Notes: generated from the letters alone by a model not told the origin. DNA of 39,817 bases from Erythrobacter sp. (GCA_030065195.1 JASJDE010000009.1:1-39817), one strand, 5' to 3'; positions 1 through 7,947 are shown, numbered from the stretch's first letter. Made by a program: numbers and translations.

Positions 1-119
1 TACGAATCAATTGACGATTCGCCCACGCCTCGCTATGCGGCGCGCTTTCCGGGATAACCGTGCATTCGGACCGCTTCTCAGCGGTGCTCCCGCAACCGAA
101 CAACAAGACGAGATTTATC

Positions 120-407
120 ATGTCGCGGATTTGCGAACTGACTGGCAAGGGCCGCCAGGTTGGCAACAATGTCAGCCACGCCAACAACAAGACCAAGCGC
201 GTCTTCCTGCCCAACCTGCAGAACGTCACGCTGCTGAGCGAAAAGCTCGATCGCAGCTTCAAGTTCCGCGTTTCGACCCACGGATTGCGCTCGGTCGAGC
301 ACAATGGCGGGCTCGACAATTGGTTGCTCAAGACCAGCGACGACAAGCTGTCGACGCGCGCGCTCAAGGTGAAGCGCGAGCTCAAGAAAGCCGTCGCCGC
401 CGCCTAA
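120..407 (+). CDS. rpmB: 50S ribosomal protein L28 (bL28)
   Basis: Encodes ribosomal protein bL28, a structural part of the large subunit. The protein begins [20 protein letters not shown] and carries the family features: an N-terminal C-x-L-TGK segment, then the [13 protein letters not shown] stretch. It ends in a Lys/Ala-rich tail. It is 95 residues long, the usual size for alphaproteobacterial L28. The open frame extends upstream to position 60, but those 20 codons do not resemble L28, so the ATG at 120 is chosen. A weak purine-rich stretch (aagacgag) precedes it. The first 119 bases of the window should hold its promoter, but no convincing -35/-10 pair is visible. It is transcribed towards an esterase gene on the other strand and is followed by a hairpin terminator. 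Confidence 0.96.
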   Translation: MSRICELTGKGRQVGNNVSHANNKTKRVFLPNLQNVTLLSEKLDRSFKFRVSTHGLRSVEHNGGLDNWLLKTSDDKLSTRALKVKRELKKAVAAA

Positions 408-430
408 GGCGATCGCGAATGGAAAGTTTG

Positions 431-462
431 AAGGCGTGCGGGGCTACTCGCGCGCCTTTTGC
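431..462 (+). terminator. Intrinsic terminator of rpmB, overlapping the facing gene's 3' end
   Basis: A 10-bp stem (aaggcgtgcg at 431-440 pairing with cgcgcgcctt at 449-458, one G-T pair) with an 8-nt loop is followed by a short T tract. It starts 23 nt after the rpmB stop. Its right half lies inside the last codons of the convergent esterase gene, whose stop is at 444-446, so this DNA is both coding on the minus strand and terminator on the plus strand. Confidence 0.7.
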
Positions 463-1445
463 TTTGTCTGGCTCGCCTGCTCTTCGGGCGACCACGCCGG
501 ATCGAAGCGCAGTTTGACCAACAGAGTCCGCTGGAACGCCGACATATTGTCGTCCGACACCAACCATACACTCAGCGTTCCGTCGTCGCGCGTCCGGATT
601 GCCAGTCCTTCGTAGTTTTCGCGCGGGACAATTCCGGCCAGGTCCAGCGCAATTTCCGGAGCCCATTCCGCGTCGGGTTCGGGGACGGTTCCGATTGCCA
701 GCTTGCTCTCGAAGGGCGGCCATCCCAGGCGTCCATAATCGAGATTGCGCAGCAGCACGAGCAAGCGCCCATCTGGCAATTGCGCCATGTCGGTCGCCGC
801 GTGGCTGTAGGCCGGGTTGCGATAGGTGAATCTCTCCGGCTCGACTCCGCTCACCGGATCGCCTGGAAAAACCAACCCTTCTCGCTCGCCTTCGGGTAGA
901 ATGACGAACCTGCCATCCGCCAGACGAACCATCGCTTCGGCACCGGAATTGACGGTCCAGTCGACTTCGTCGTCGAGATCGCGCAGGCCATCGGCATCGC
1001 TCGCAACCGTAAATCGATGAACCGTGTGGACGTTCTCGTATCCGAGCCAATAGGTGCCGTTATCCGGGTCGCGGGTGGCGGATTCGATGTCCCACAGCTC
1101 ATTGCCGCGACCGGGTTCGACGATCTGTCGCACGACATTCCGGACGCTGGAGACCTTGTCGGGTTCGGTCAGCGTGAAGCGCGTTCCACGGTCGGAAAAG
1201 GCGCGCAAAGTGTCTTCCTGCAAGGCAAACAGCGCCGAGAAGCCTCCGAATGTCAGGTTGTTCGCCTCAGCGTGCCAGATCCCCTCCACCGTCCAGCCAT
1301 TGCTCGATAAATCGCTCGGACCCGCGACCTGAGTGACCGTGATGTCCTTGGTTGGACTGTTGGGCACTTCTTCCTGAAGCCAGGTGCCCGGCGCGCACAG
1401 GATCGCCAACGCGATTCCAGCAATCAGCCGCTTTGGCCGGTTCAT
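444..1445 (-). CDS. Secreted esterase-like activity of phytase family protein
   Basis: A 333-residue exported protein. The first ~23 residues form a signal peptide (basic NRPKR, then a hydrophobic IAGIALAILCAP core). The mature part has features of the 'esterase-like activity of phytase' family (PF13449): FGGFSALF near residue 66, SDRGTRFTLTEPD near residue 84, WDIESATRDPDNGTYWLGYEN, and later NYEGLAIRTRDDGTLSVWLVSDDN. These suggest a beta-propeller-like periplasmic protein. The natural substrate is unknown. It is downstream of, and 1 nt from, the M23 peptidase gene on the same strand, so the two are probably co-transcribed. Its ATG at 1445 is well placed for the signal peptide. The family call is fairly sure; actual esterase or phytase activity is not. 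Confidence 0.82.
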   Translation of the reverse strand: MNRPKRLIAGIALAILCAPGTWLQEEVPNSPTKDITVTQVAGPSDLSSNGWTVEGIWHAEANNLTFGGFSALFALQEDTLRAFSDRGTRFTLTEPDKVSSVRNVVRQIVEPGRGNELWDIESATRDPDNGTYWLGYENVHTVHRFTVASDADGLRDLDDEVDWTVNSGAEAMVRLADGRFVILPEGEREGLVFPGDPVSGVEPERFTYRNPAYSHAATDMAQLPDGRLLVLLRNLDYGRLGWPPFESKLAIGTVPEPDAEWAPEIALDLAGIVPRENYEGLAIRTRDDGTLSVWLVSDDNMSAFQRTLLVKLRFDPAWSPEEQASQTKQKARE

Positions 1446-1446
1446 T

Positions 1447-2403
1447 TCAGTTCATCGGGCCTACAAAGAGTAGCGGATCGAGCCGCGCCGAATTCCACTT
1501 GAGGCCCCAATGCAGATGCGGGCCGGTTGCACGACCGGTCGCGCCGACATTGCCGATATACTGGCCCTGTTTGACGCTTTCGCCTTCCTTCACTGCGATC
1601 TTCGACGAATGCAGGAACGCACTGTTTAGGCCCATACCGTGATCGATGATGATCAACCCGCCTTCAAGGCTGAAGCCCATCCGCGCAAGCACCACCACGC
1701 CGTCCGCCGGCGCCACGAAGGGGACGCCGTTGCCCGGCGCGATATCGATCCCCGAATGATAGGAGCCCGGCTCTCCGCGATAGATCCGTTGGCGTCCGAA
1801 ACGGCCGGAAATCCGTCCTTTGACTGGCCAGATGAAATCCTGCTTCCAACCTTGCGCATCGGTAACCTTGGCGCGCGCCGCGTTGATCGCTTCGTATTCG
1901 GGTTTGCGGATCTTCCAATAGGCTTCGCTGGAACGCCCGCCTCGGCGCGAGACATTAACGCGTTCGATGTCCCATTCGCGCGGAGTGATAGTCAGCGCCT
2001 CTGTCACGGTCTGGCCGGCTTGCGTTGATGCGACGAGGTCGAGCGAACCGGCGCTGTCGCGGTCGAACGCAGCGAAAAACGTCCCGTCATCGGCGACTTC
2101 GAGGACTTGCCCTCCCAGCGAAGCGCGAACGGTGCCGTCCGGGACCACGCCGCGAATGAAGCCGCCCTGCGTCATTTCACCGGAGAACGAGAAACGGGTG
2201 TTGAGGTTAACCCGGCCAACGGGCTCGTCCAACGGTTCGGGGATCGGCTGCGCGTTCTCGATCGTCGCGGTGTAGGCCTGCTCGGGTTCGGCAGAGGACA
2301 CGGCCTCAGGCGCAGCCGCTTCGCTACCGGTGCAGCTCATCAGCCCCGCCAATCCAAGCGAGGCGATCGCAATCGCACCCCATTGCACGGTGCGCCGGCT
2401 CAT
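1447..2403 (-). CDS. M23 family metallopeptidase lipoprotein
   Basis: A 318-residue predicted murein endopeptidase of the M23 (LytM/lysostaphin-like) family, anchored as a lipoprotein. The N-terminus MSRRTVQWGAIAIASLGLAG is followed by L-M-S-C, which fits a lipobox. An Ig-like middle region follows. The C-terminal catalytic domain shows the zinc motifs: H216 and D220 in HSGID, then HLH at 296-298. The frame stays open upstream for 38 more codons, but the ATG at 2403 is preferred: it gives a clean lipoprotein signal and overlaps the upstream DUF2093 stop as ATGA, typical of coupled translation. All zinc ligands appear present, so it may be an active enzyme acting on cell-wall peptides, or an activator of amidases. 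Confidence 0.87.
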   Translation of the reverse strand: MSRRTVQWGAIAIASLGLAGLMSCTGSEAAAPEAVSSAEPEQAYTATIENAQPIPEPLDEPVGRVNLNTRFSFSGEMTQGGFIRGVVPDGTVRASLGGQVLEVADDGTFFAAFDRDSAGSLDLVASTQAGQTVTEALTITPREWDIERVNVSRRGGRSSEAYWKIRKPEYEAINAARAKVTDAQGWKQDFIWPVKGRISGRFGRQRIYRGEPGSYHSGIDIAPGNGVPFVAPADGVVVLARMGFSLEGGLIIIDHGMGLNSAFLHSSKIAVKEGESVKQGQYIGNVGATGRATGPHLHWGLKWNSARLDPLLFVGPMN

Positions 2404-2603
2404 TCCTGACCGAGCAGTCGCCGCGTCGCAACTTCGGGTGACGCGTAAGCCTCCTGATGCTCCGCGCTCCAATATCGCAGTTCCTCGAGCGGGATGACTT
2501 CGCCGGTCACTGCGCACAGCACGTGTTGGCCAGGGCGCAAAACGCGGAAGCTCGCTGGTCCGTAGTACAATTTGGCGGCCTTATCACCGGTCGACATCAA
2601 CAT
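2400..2603 (-). CDS. DUF2093 domain-containing protein
   Basis: A 67-residue cytosolic protein matching the DUF2093 family of alphaproteobacteria, recognisable by YGPASFRVLRPGQHVLCAVT and the IPLEELRYWS segment. Its function is unknown. Its stop overlaps the start of the M23 lipoprotein gene (ATGA), so the two are probably translated together. The start could be the ATG at 2603 or the one two codons later (MSTGDKAAKL); neither has a clear Shine-Dalgarno sequence. It lies 24 nt from the xseA stop, on the same strand, so xseA, this gene, the M23 gene and the esterase gene may form one transcript. Confidence 0.8.
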   Translation of the reverse strand: MLMSTGDKAAKLYYGPASFRVLRPGQHVLCAVTGEVIPLEELRYWSAEHQEAYASPEVATRRLLGQE

Positions 2604-2627
2604 GGGTGGCCTTTTAGCATCCGAACC

Positions 2628-4094
2628 TTAACCGAACAAATCTTCTTGTGTGGGGTCGACGGGTTTTGGTGAAGACTTGCGCTTGGGTTTCTTGGCGGGC
2701 GGCGGCGCATCGCCCACCGCTACATCCAGCATTCCATCCCTGAATTCGAGCGACAAGGCGTTTTCTCCCTTTGCCTGGGCCTGTGTGGGAAGGACCGCCC
2801 CAGTGGCGCTGCGCACAATTGCGTAGCCGCGTTCGAGTGGCTTCTTGGGGTGGAGCTGCTCGGCAATCCGAGTGAGCGCGGCAAGCCGTTCCTGCCCGTC
2901 CGCAACCGGCTTCCGGATCAGGACCGGGACCAGTCGCACCTGTCTCAGGCGGCGCTCTGCGTCCTGGTGAGTGCGCCGCAGCGCGTTGGGGGACAATCGC
3001 GCGGCGATTCCGGCGAGCCGCTCACGCCCTTGCCCCGCCCGGTCCCTCAGTCCGCGCCGCAGCCGTTCCGACAGCTCGTCGAGTCGCTGCGCCTGGGGTT
3101 GCAGCATGTTTTCGATACGGGGTAGCCGCCTTATGCGGGCTTCGAGCCGTTCGCGCCCGAGCTCGACCGGACGGTGCACCGCGCGTCGCTGACGGGTGGC
3201 GAAATCGGCAAGTGTCGCTTCAAGATCGACTCGCACCGGAACCGCCATTTCCGCCGCAGCGCTAGGGGTTGGCGCACGGCGATCGGCTGCAAAATCGGCT
3301 AGCGTCGTATCGGTTTCGTGTCCGACCGCAGAAATAACCGGAATGGCACATTCGGCAATCGCGCGAACCACTATCTCTTCGTTGAAGCTCCACAAATCCT
3401 CGATCGAACCGCCCCCGCGCGCCACGATCAGCAGGTCGGGGCGCGGAACCACTCCACCCGCCTCGATTCCAGAAAACCCCTGTATTGCTTGCGAAATCTG
3501 CTCCGCCGCACCCTGCCCCTGAACCAGCACCGGCCACACCAACACATGGCTGGGAAATCGATCGGCCAGGCGGTGAAGGATATCTCGGATAACCGATCCG
3601 GTTGGTGAGGTGACCACGCCGATAGTCCTTGGCAGGAACGGCAGCGGCTGCTTGCGCTCGCGAGCAAACAGACCTTCGGCCTCCAGCCGCGCGCGGGTTT
3701 TCTCCAGCAGGGCCAGCAGCGCGCCCTCGCCCGCAATTTCGAGACTGTCGATGACGATCTGGTATTTCGAACGCCCGGCATAGGTCGTCAGCTTGCCGGT
3801 GGCGATCACTTCCAACCCGTCTTCCGGGTTGAACGCCAGCCGACCGGCATTGCCGCGCCACATGACCCCGTCGAGCACCGCTTTCTCGTCTTTCAGCGCA
3901 CAATAGAGGTGGCCCGACGCGGCGCGTTTCACCCCCGACAGTTCGCCGCGCAGCCGGACATAGCCGAACCGTTCCTCGACGGTTCGCTTCAACAGGGCCG
4001 AAATCTCGGTGATCGACAGTGGCTGCGCGTTGTCGCCCTGCCGCTCGCGCGCTACCAGCCTGTCATTGTCTGAATTACCTGGCGGGGGAGCCAT
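2628..4094 (-). CDS. xseA: Exodeoxyribonuclease VII large subunit
   Basis: The large catalytic subunit of exonuclease VII, which degrades single-stranded DNA when paired with XseB (not in this window). Of 488 residues, the first ~120 contain the OB-fold DNA-binding domain ([31 protein letters not shown]). The catalytic core follows, with [33 protein letters not shown] and [20 protein letters not shown]. The C-terminus is a long arginine-rich coiled region and a short beta domain containing [10 protein letters not shown]. The open frame runs 36 codons further upstream, but the ATG at 4094 is chosen because AAGGA stands 5 nt before it. That start codon overlaps the divergent purD start. Confidence 0.95.
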   Translation of the reverse strand: MAPPPGNSDNDRLVARERQGDNAQPLSITEISALLKRTVEERFGYVRLRGELSGVKRAASGHLYCALKDEKAVLDGVMWRGNAGRLAFNPEDGLEVIATGKLTTYAGRSKYQIVIDSLEIAGEGALLALLEKTRARLEAEGLFARERKQPLPFLPRTIGVVTSPTGSVIRDILHRLADRFPSHVLVWPVLVQGQGAAEQISQAIQGFSGIEAGGVVPRPDLLIVARGGGSIEDLWSFNEEIVVRAIAECAIPVISAVGHETDTTLADFAADRRAPTPSAAAEMAVPVRVDLEATLADFATRQRRAVHRPVELGRERLEARIRRLPRIENMLQPQAQRLDELSERLRRGLRDRAGQGRERLAGIAARLSPNALRRTHQDAERRLRQVRLVPVLIRKPVADGQERLAALTRIAEQLHPKKPLERGYAIVRSATGAVLPTQAQAKGENALSLEFRDGMLDVAVGDAPPPAKKPKRKSSPKPVDPTQEDLFG

Positions 4095-4104
4095 GAACGT
4101 CCTT
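4084..4104. promoter_or_regulatory. Overlapping divergent start codons of xseA and purD with opposed Shine-Dalgarno sites
   Basis: The palindrome CATG at 4092-4095 carries the xseA ATG on the minus strand (4094-4092) and the purD ATG on the plus strand (4093-4095). The purD Shine-Dalgarno (gggggag, 4084-4090) lies inside xseA. The xseA Shine-Dalgarno (AAGGA on the minus strand, 4104-4100) lies inside purD. Each ribosome site has normal spacing, so both starts look genuine. Promoters must then lie within the opposite coding region. Confidence 0.75.
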
Positions 4105-5364
4105 TTGCTCGGCGGTGGAGGCCGCGAACATGCGCTGGCATGGAAGCTCGCGCAATCCCCCAGCCTGACCCAGCTCTTCGCTGCCCCCGGAAATCCCGGC
4201 ATCGCCGAGGATGCCGAGCTGGTTGCGTTGGATATTGGCGATCACGGCGCGGTCGCGCATTTCTGCGCCACCAACGGCATCGACCTTGTCGTCGTCGGCC
4301 CCGAGGCGCCGCTGGTCGACGGGCTGGCGGACAGCCTGCGCGCCAAGGGCTTCGCAGTGTTCGGTCCCTCGCAGACCGCCGCGCAGCTCGAAGGCTCGAA
4401 GGGTTTCACCAAGGATCTGTGCGAGCGCGCCGGCATTCCCACCGGCGCCTATGTCCGCACGACGTCTTTGCAAGAAGCCGACCGCGCGCTGCACCGCTTC
4501 TCCGCCCCCTATGTGCTCAAGGCCGACGGGCTCGCGGCGGGCAAGGGCGTGGTGATCGCCGAAGCGATCGAGCAGGCCGAAATCGCGCTGGCCGACATGT
4601 TCGGCGGACAGTTCGGTGAAGCGGGCGCGGAAGTGGTGATCGAGGAGTATCTCGAAGGAGAAGAAGCCAGCTTCTTCGCGCTCACCGACGGCGAGACCAT
4701 CCTCCCCTTCGGCACCGCGCAGGATCACAAGCGCGTCGGCGAAGGCGATGTCGGGCCGAACACCGGCGGCATGGGCGCCTACTCGCCCGCCCCGGTGCTG
4801 ACCGAGGCGTTGCAGGCTCGCGTGATCGAGGAAATCATCAAGCCGACGGTCGAGACCATGCGCGCCGAGGGCATGCCCTATTCGGGCGTGCTCTATGCCG
4901 GGCTGATGCTGACCGCGGACGGTCCCAAGCTGATCGAATACAATTGCCGCTTCGGCGACCCCGAATGCCAGGTGCTGATGATGCGCTTTCAGGGCGACCT
5001 CGCGGCGCTGATGCTGGCCTGCGCAAAGGGTGAGCTCGCGGGCATCGATGCGGCGTTCGCCGAGGACACCGCGCTCACGGTGGTGATGGCGGCCAAAGGC
5101 TATCCGGGAACACCCGAAAAGGGCGGGGCGATCGATCTGGGGGCGGCGGAAGCGGAGGGAGCGAAAGTCTTCCACGCGGGGACTGCGGTTCGCGATGGAG
5201 CGCTAGTGGCAAATGGCGGCAGGGTGCTGAATGTCACCGCAATCGGCGCGAACGTCACCGAAGCGCAGGCGGCAGCGTACGGCGCGGTCGATGCCGTGCG
5301 GTTCGAGAGTGGATTTTGTCGGCGGGATATCGGCTGGCGGGAAGTCGAGCGGGAAAGTTCGTGA
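4093..5364 (+). CDS. purD: Phosphoribosylamine-glycine ligase (GAR synthetase)
   Basis: Catalyses the second step of de novo purine synthesis: ATP-dependent joining of glycine to 5-phosphoribosylamine. The 423-residue protein starts [19 protein letters not shown] (the N-domain nucleotide fold). It has [12 protein letters not shown], the ATP-grasp segments [19 protein letters not shown] and [16 protein letters not shown], the phosphate and metal site FGTAQDHKR and [10 protein letters not shown], and the metal-binding [10 protein letters not shown]. It ends in the usual [10 protein letters not shown] tail. The ATG at 4093 has a strong gggggag site; upstream codons in the same frame belong to the antisense of xseA. 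The stop overlaps the GTG start of the NADAR gene. Confidence 0.97.
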   Translation: MNVLLLGGGGREHALAWKLAQSPSLTQLFAAPGNPGIAEDAELVALDIGDHGAVAHFCATNGIDLVVVGPEAPLVDGLADSLRAKGFAVFGPSQTAAQLEGSKGFTKDLCERAGIPTGAYVRTTSLQEADRALHRFSAPYVLKADGLAAGKGVVIAEAIEQAEIALADMFGGQFGEAGAEVVIEEYLEGEEASFFALTDGETILPFGTAQDHKRVGEGDVGPNTGGMGAYSPAPVLTEALQARVIEEIIKPTVETMRAEGMPYSGVLYAGLMLTADGPKLIEYNCRFGDPECQVLMMRFQGDLAALMLACAKGELAGIDAAFAEDTALTVVMAAKGYPGTPEKGGAIDLGAAEAEGAKVFHAGTAVRDGALVANGGRVLNVTAIGANVTEAQAAAYGAVDAVRFESGFCRRDIGWREVERESS

Positions 5365-5891
5365 TCGACTTCACCGGCTCACCGAAGCTCCGTGAAGAAG
5401 ACCTTCCAGAGCCAAGAGATTTCGAGAGCTTTCACCCTTTTATCAAAGGCGTATTCAGCCAATGGCATCACACGCCTTTCGAGATCGACAGCATCGGCTA
5501 CGTGTGCGCCGAGCAATACATGATGGCTTCCAAGGCGTCGCTCTGCGGTGACGAGGCAATCCTCGATCAAATCATGCAGACGGAGGACCCAGCGTTGCAT
5601 AAGCGCCTGGGATCGCAGATTCGCCGCTTTGACCACGAGGCTTGGGACCGCTGGCGGTTTGATGTCGTCACGACGGCGAATTCGGCGAAGTTTGAGCAGA
5701 ATGCGGGGGCAGCGAGGCAGTTGCGGAACACCGCTCCAACGATGCTGGTCGAGGCCAATCCTCGCGACTGGAACTGGGGCAACGGCTTGCAGATCAGTGA
5801 TCCGGCCAATCAAGACCCTGCTCAATGGCGAGGCACCAACTATCTCGGGCGTATCCTGACCATGATCCGCCGCAATATGTTCCGCGTCTAG
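5361..5891 (+). CDS. NADAR family protein (YbiA-like N-glycosidase)
   Basis: A 176-residue protein of the NADAR family. Marks are [16 protein letters not shown], the core [45 protein letters not shown] and the terminal [11 protein letters not shown]. The related E. coli protein YbiA cleaves the N-glycosidic bond of reactive riboflavin-pathway intermediates; other members act on ADP-ribose. Which applies here is not known. An ATG in frame exists at 5316, but the GTG at 5361 is preferred: it forms a GTGA overlap with the purD stop, has ggaaag a few bases upstream, and avoids 45 bases of overlap. Coupling to purD suggests it is made with purine enzymes. Its stop codon shares CTAG with the stop of the facing LysR gene. 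Confidence 0.85.
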   Translation: MIDFTGSPKLREEDLPEPRDFESFHPFIKGVFSQWHHTPFEIDSIGYVCAEQYMMASKASLCGDEAILDQIMQTEDPALHKRLGSQIRRFDHEAWDRWRFDVVTTANSAKFEQNAGAARQLRNTAPTMLVEANPRDWNWGNGLQISDPANQDPAQWRGTNYLGRILTMIRRNMFRV

Positions 5892-6817
5892 CGCCCGCCC
5901 TCGACCAGGAAGCCCTCCGGATCGTCGCCCATTAGGTCGCGCAGTTCCTTGGTTAGCCAGTTACGAAAGGCTCGGACCTTGGCGGAAGTCTTCCGCACTT
6001 CGGGGTAGACCAGGCGGAAGCTGTGGGTGAGCCATGCCACCTCCGCGAAGGGACGCACCAGCCTCCCATCCGCTAACTCGGCCCTGAACATCGGCGGCAT
6101 CAACAGCGCCGCACCATGACCGCTGATCGCCGCCTGCGCGTCGAGCACCTGCGAATCGAACTGCAGCGCTCCGCTGGCTCTTGGTGATGAGCCATCGTGC
6201 CGGTGGCAGGTCGCTTCGTCCCAGCGATCCCACCATGGATAGTCGGGCGAAACTCGCCGTTCGCGGGTAAGGTCGGTCGGCTCGGCGAGTGCGTTCGCCT
6301 CGACGAAGGAGGGACTGGCCATCGGGGCGATCCCGGCGCGCATCAGGAAATGGCACTGCAACCTCTCGGGCGGGTCGCGGGTGAAGCGAATCGCGACGTC
6401 GCAATCGCCCGCCTCGAGATCGACGATCCGGTCGCTGACATCGATCCGCACCGCGATTTCGGGATGGGCGAGCTGAAATGCGCCCAACCGCGGGGCGAGG
6501 AACTGCGTCGCCAATGTCTGCGCGCAGGCGATCGAGAGCACCGCGCCGTCATCGCCGCGCAGCCCCTCGAACGCGCCCTCCATATCAGCGAAAGCCTGCG
6601 AAATCCGCGGCGACAGCGCTTCGCCTGCCGGCGTGAGCGCCGTGCCGCGCCCTTGCCGCACGAACAGCACGGTGCCGACCCGCTCCTCCAGCACCTTGAT
6701 CTGGTAGCTCACCCCTGCCTGGGTAAGGCCCAGTTCTTCGGCCGCACGGGTGAAGTTTCCGTGCCGCGCCGCAGCTTCAAACACCCGAATGGCAGCGAGG
6801 GGCGGCAGGTTCGACAT
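5888..6817 (-). CDS. LysR family transcriptional regulator, GcvA-like
   Basis: A 309-residue regulator. The N-terminal winged helix-turn-helix (LPPLAAIRVFEAAARHGNFT, then AAEELGLTQAGVSYQIKVLE) is the form seen in GcvA-type LysR proteins. It is followed by a periplasmic-binding-like effector domain with the GcvA-family pattern ISDRIVDLEAGDCDVAIRF (here VSDRIVDLEAGDCDVAIRF). The ATG at 6817 is chosen because the match begins there; the frame is open 27 codons further up into the intergenic region. A 17-bp perfect palindrome begins 9 nt upstream, which suggests autoregulation and control of the divergent urcA. The effector and full regulon are unknown. The 3' end abuts the NADAR gene tail to tail. 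Confidence 0.9.
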   Translation of the reverse strand: MSNLPPLAAIRVFEAAARHGNFTRAAEELGLTQAGVSYQIKVLEERVGTVLFVRQGRGTALTPAGEALSPRISQAFADMEGAFEGLRGDDGAVLSIACAQTLATQFLAPRLGAFQLAHPEIAVRIDVSDRIVDLEAGDCDVAIRFTRDPPERLQCHFLMRAGIAPMASPSFVEANALAEPTDLTRERRVSPDYPWWDRWDEATCHRHDGSSPRASGALQFDSQVLDAQAAISGHGAALLMPPMFRAELADGRLVRPFAEVAWLTHSFRLVYPEVRKTSAKVRAFRNWLTKELRDLMGDDPEGFLVEGGR

Positions 6818-6825
6818 AATCCATA

Positions 6826-6842
6826 CATAAGTCTGACTTATG
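6826..6842. promoter_or_regulatory. Perfect 17-bp palindrome, probable LysR operator
   Basis: The sequence CATAAGTC-T-GACTTATG is a perfect inverted repeat with 8-bp arms. It contains the LysR signature T-N11-A (TAAGTCTGACTTA). It lies 9 nt upstream of the LysR start and about 75 nt upstream of urcA, the expected place for an autoregulatory site that also serves a divergent target. Confidence 0.75.
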
Positions 6843-6916
6843 GTTTGATCCAGCGTTTTGTTGGTCATCCGCAGCCCGGGCAGGCATTTCATGGGCACCC
6901 AATCACGGAGGTACTC

Positions 6917-7231
6917 ATGAAAAAGCTCGTTCTCGCATTCGCCCTTTCCCTCGCCGCAACGGCCTCTCCCGCGATGGCAGAAGGACCTTCAATGCGGACG
7001 GTCGCGGTGCAAACCGCCGATCTCAACCTGCAATCCGAACAAGGGCGAGCGGTGCTCGACAACCGCCTGAATTCCGCCATCGACAAGGTCTGCGCCGTGC
7101 ACAGGACGCCGGGCCTTCCGGCCTGGATCCGGTTCCGCAAATGCGTCGAAGCCAAGAAGCAGGAAGTCCAGCCCTTGCGCGATGCCGCCATCGCTCGAGC
7201 TCGGGTCGGCGCACAGGTCGCGGTCCGCTAG
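6917..7231 (+). CDS. UrcA family secreted protein
   Basis: A 104-residue exported protein. The first 21 residues form a signal peptide (KK, then LVLAFALSLAATASPAMA, cut after A-M-A). The mature part shows the UrcA-family pattern: VQTADLNLQSEQGRAVLDNRL, then AIDKVC and a second cysteine in RFRKCVE, probably forming a disulfide. The family is common in Sphingomonadales and has no assigned function. A perfect ggaggt Shine-Dalgarno stands 6 nt before the ATG at 6917; the much longer open frame upstream is antisense to the LysR gene. It is divergent from the LysR gene and followed by a strong hairpin. A second member begins at 39677. Confidence 0.88.
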   Translation: MKKLVLAFALSLAATASPAMAEGPSMRTVAVQTADLNLQSEQGRAVLDNRLNSAIDKVCAVHRTPGLPAWIRFRKCVEAKKQEVQPLRDAAIARARVGAQVAVR

Positions 7232-7251
7232 GCCGTACCTGGCCGACCCTT

Positions 7252-7293
7252 GCGATCCCGCCCGGCCCAGTCCCTTCGGGCGGGATCGCTCTT
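7252..7293 (+). terminator. Hairpin terminator after urcA
   Basis: A perfect 13-bp inverted repeat, gcgatcccgcccg (7252-7264) and cgggcgggatcgc (7277-7289), encloses a 12-nt loop and begins 20 nt after the urcA stop. Only a short pyrimidine tail (tctt) follows, so the stem is strong but the T tract is weak. Confidence 0.65.
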
Positions 7294-7345
7294 CGATGCA
7301 CAAGTCCAACTTGAAACTTGCCCGCCCAAGGTTGAGCCGGCATTA

Positions 7346-7359
7346 TTGATTTCGATCAA
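7346..7359 (+). promoter_or_regulatory. FNR/FixK-type binding site
   Basis: TTGAT-TTCG-ATCAA is a perfect match to the consensus TTGAT-N4-ATCAA bound by FNR/FixK-type regulators. Its centre is 41.5 nt upstream of the ATG of the cytochrome c lipoprotein gene at 7394. In class II FNR promoters the site sits at -41.5 from the transcription start, so activation here would start transcription at or near the ATG. Confidence 0.75.
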
Positions 7360-7393
7360 TGATCCCTTCACCGCGGCGTGATTTGATTGCAGC

Positions 7394-7747
7394 ATGACCA
7401 GACATGCGCTCGCGCTCGCCCTCATCGCCGGATCGCTGGCCGCATGCCAGACGACGGCTCCCGCCAGCCAGCAGGCAGTCCAGCCGGACCCGCCCGCCTT
7501 TGTCGAGGCCGCCTGCGGAGGGTGCCACGCGGTCGAGCCGCCGTTTCTCTCGCCGAATCCGGGCGCTCCGAGCTTTGAAGCGATCGCCAATCGCGAAGGC
7601 CTGTCCGAAGACACGCTCGGCGCCTGGCTGAAGGATGCGCACAATTACCCCGAGATCATGGATTTCGACCTTTCCGCCGAGCAGGCGGACGAGATCGCCG
7701 AGTACATGATCACCTTGCGACGTGGGGATTATCGCCAAGTGAAGTGA
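7394..7747 (+). CDS. Small class I cytochrome c, predicted lipoprotein
   Basis: A 117-residue exported protein with one covalent heme site, C41-G-G-C-H45. The signal sequence ends L-A-A-C18, a good lipobox, so it is probably anchored in the membrane facing the periplasm. A methionine in the later PEIMDF segment (M89) is the likely sixth heme ligand. The C-terminal helix LSAEQADEIAEYMITLR is typical of class I cytochromes. It would act as an electron carrier; the partner oxidase or reductase is not nearby. There is no purine-rich Shine-Dalgarno before the ATG (gattgcagc), unlike most genes here, while a consensus FNR/FixK box lies at -41.5 from it, consistent with a leaderless, oxygen-regulated message. 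Confidence 0.85.
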   Translation: MTRHALALALIAGSLAACQTTAPASQQAVQPDPPAFVEAACGGCHAVEPPFLSPNPGAPSFEAIANREGLSEDTLGAWLKDAHNYPEIMDFDLSAEQADEIAEYMITLRRGDYRQVK

Positions 7748-7794
7748 AGCGCTTTCCTACCCGGATGGCGCGGGATAGTCTGGAAGCGCTCTTT
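7748..7794 (+). terminator. Possible terminator after the cytochrome c gene
   Basis: Arms agcgctttcc (7748-7757) and ggaagcgct (7782-7790) pair over 9 bp with one bulged T. A nested cccg/cgggg-like stem forms inside, and cttt follows. It starts immediately after the cytochrome stop. A second small hairpin, ggaccg/cggtcc (7871-7891), lies further on, before the facing kinase gene. Both are candidates only. Confidence 0.4.
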
Positions 7795-7947
7795 GACATT
7801 GTCGACGCTCCAGGCCTCGCTCGTGCCAAGGTTTGAACGCGCAGGCGCGGTCGGCAGGAATTCCACCTTTGGACCGTGTAACATGCGGTCCATGTCTCGC
7901 TGTGCCGCCCTCGCCAGCGGCGCCACGACGGCCGAACGGCAAGGTGG

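Noticed and set aside
4075-5175. A 366-codon open frame antisense to purD
   Set aside because: It is a GC-rich mirror frame of a fully recognisable purD gene and shows no domain or ribosome site.
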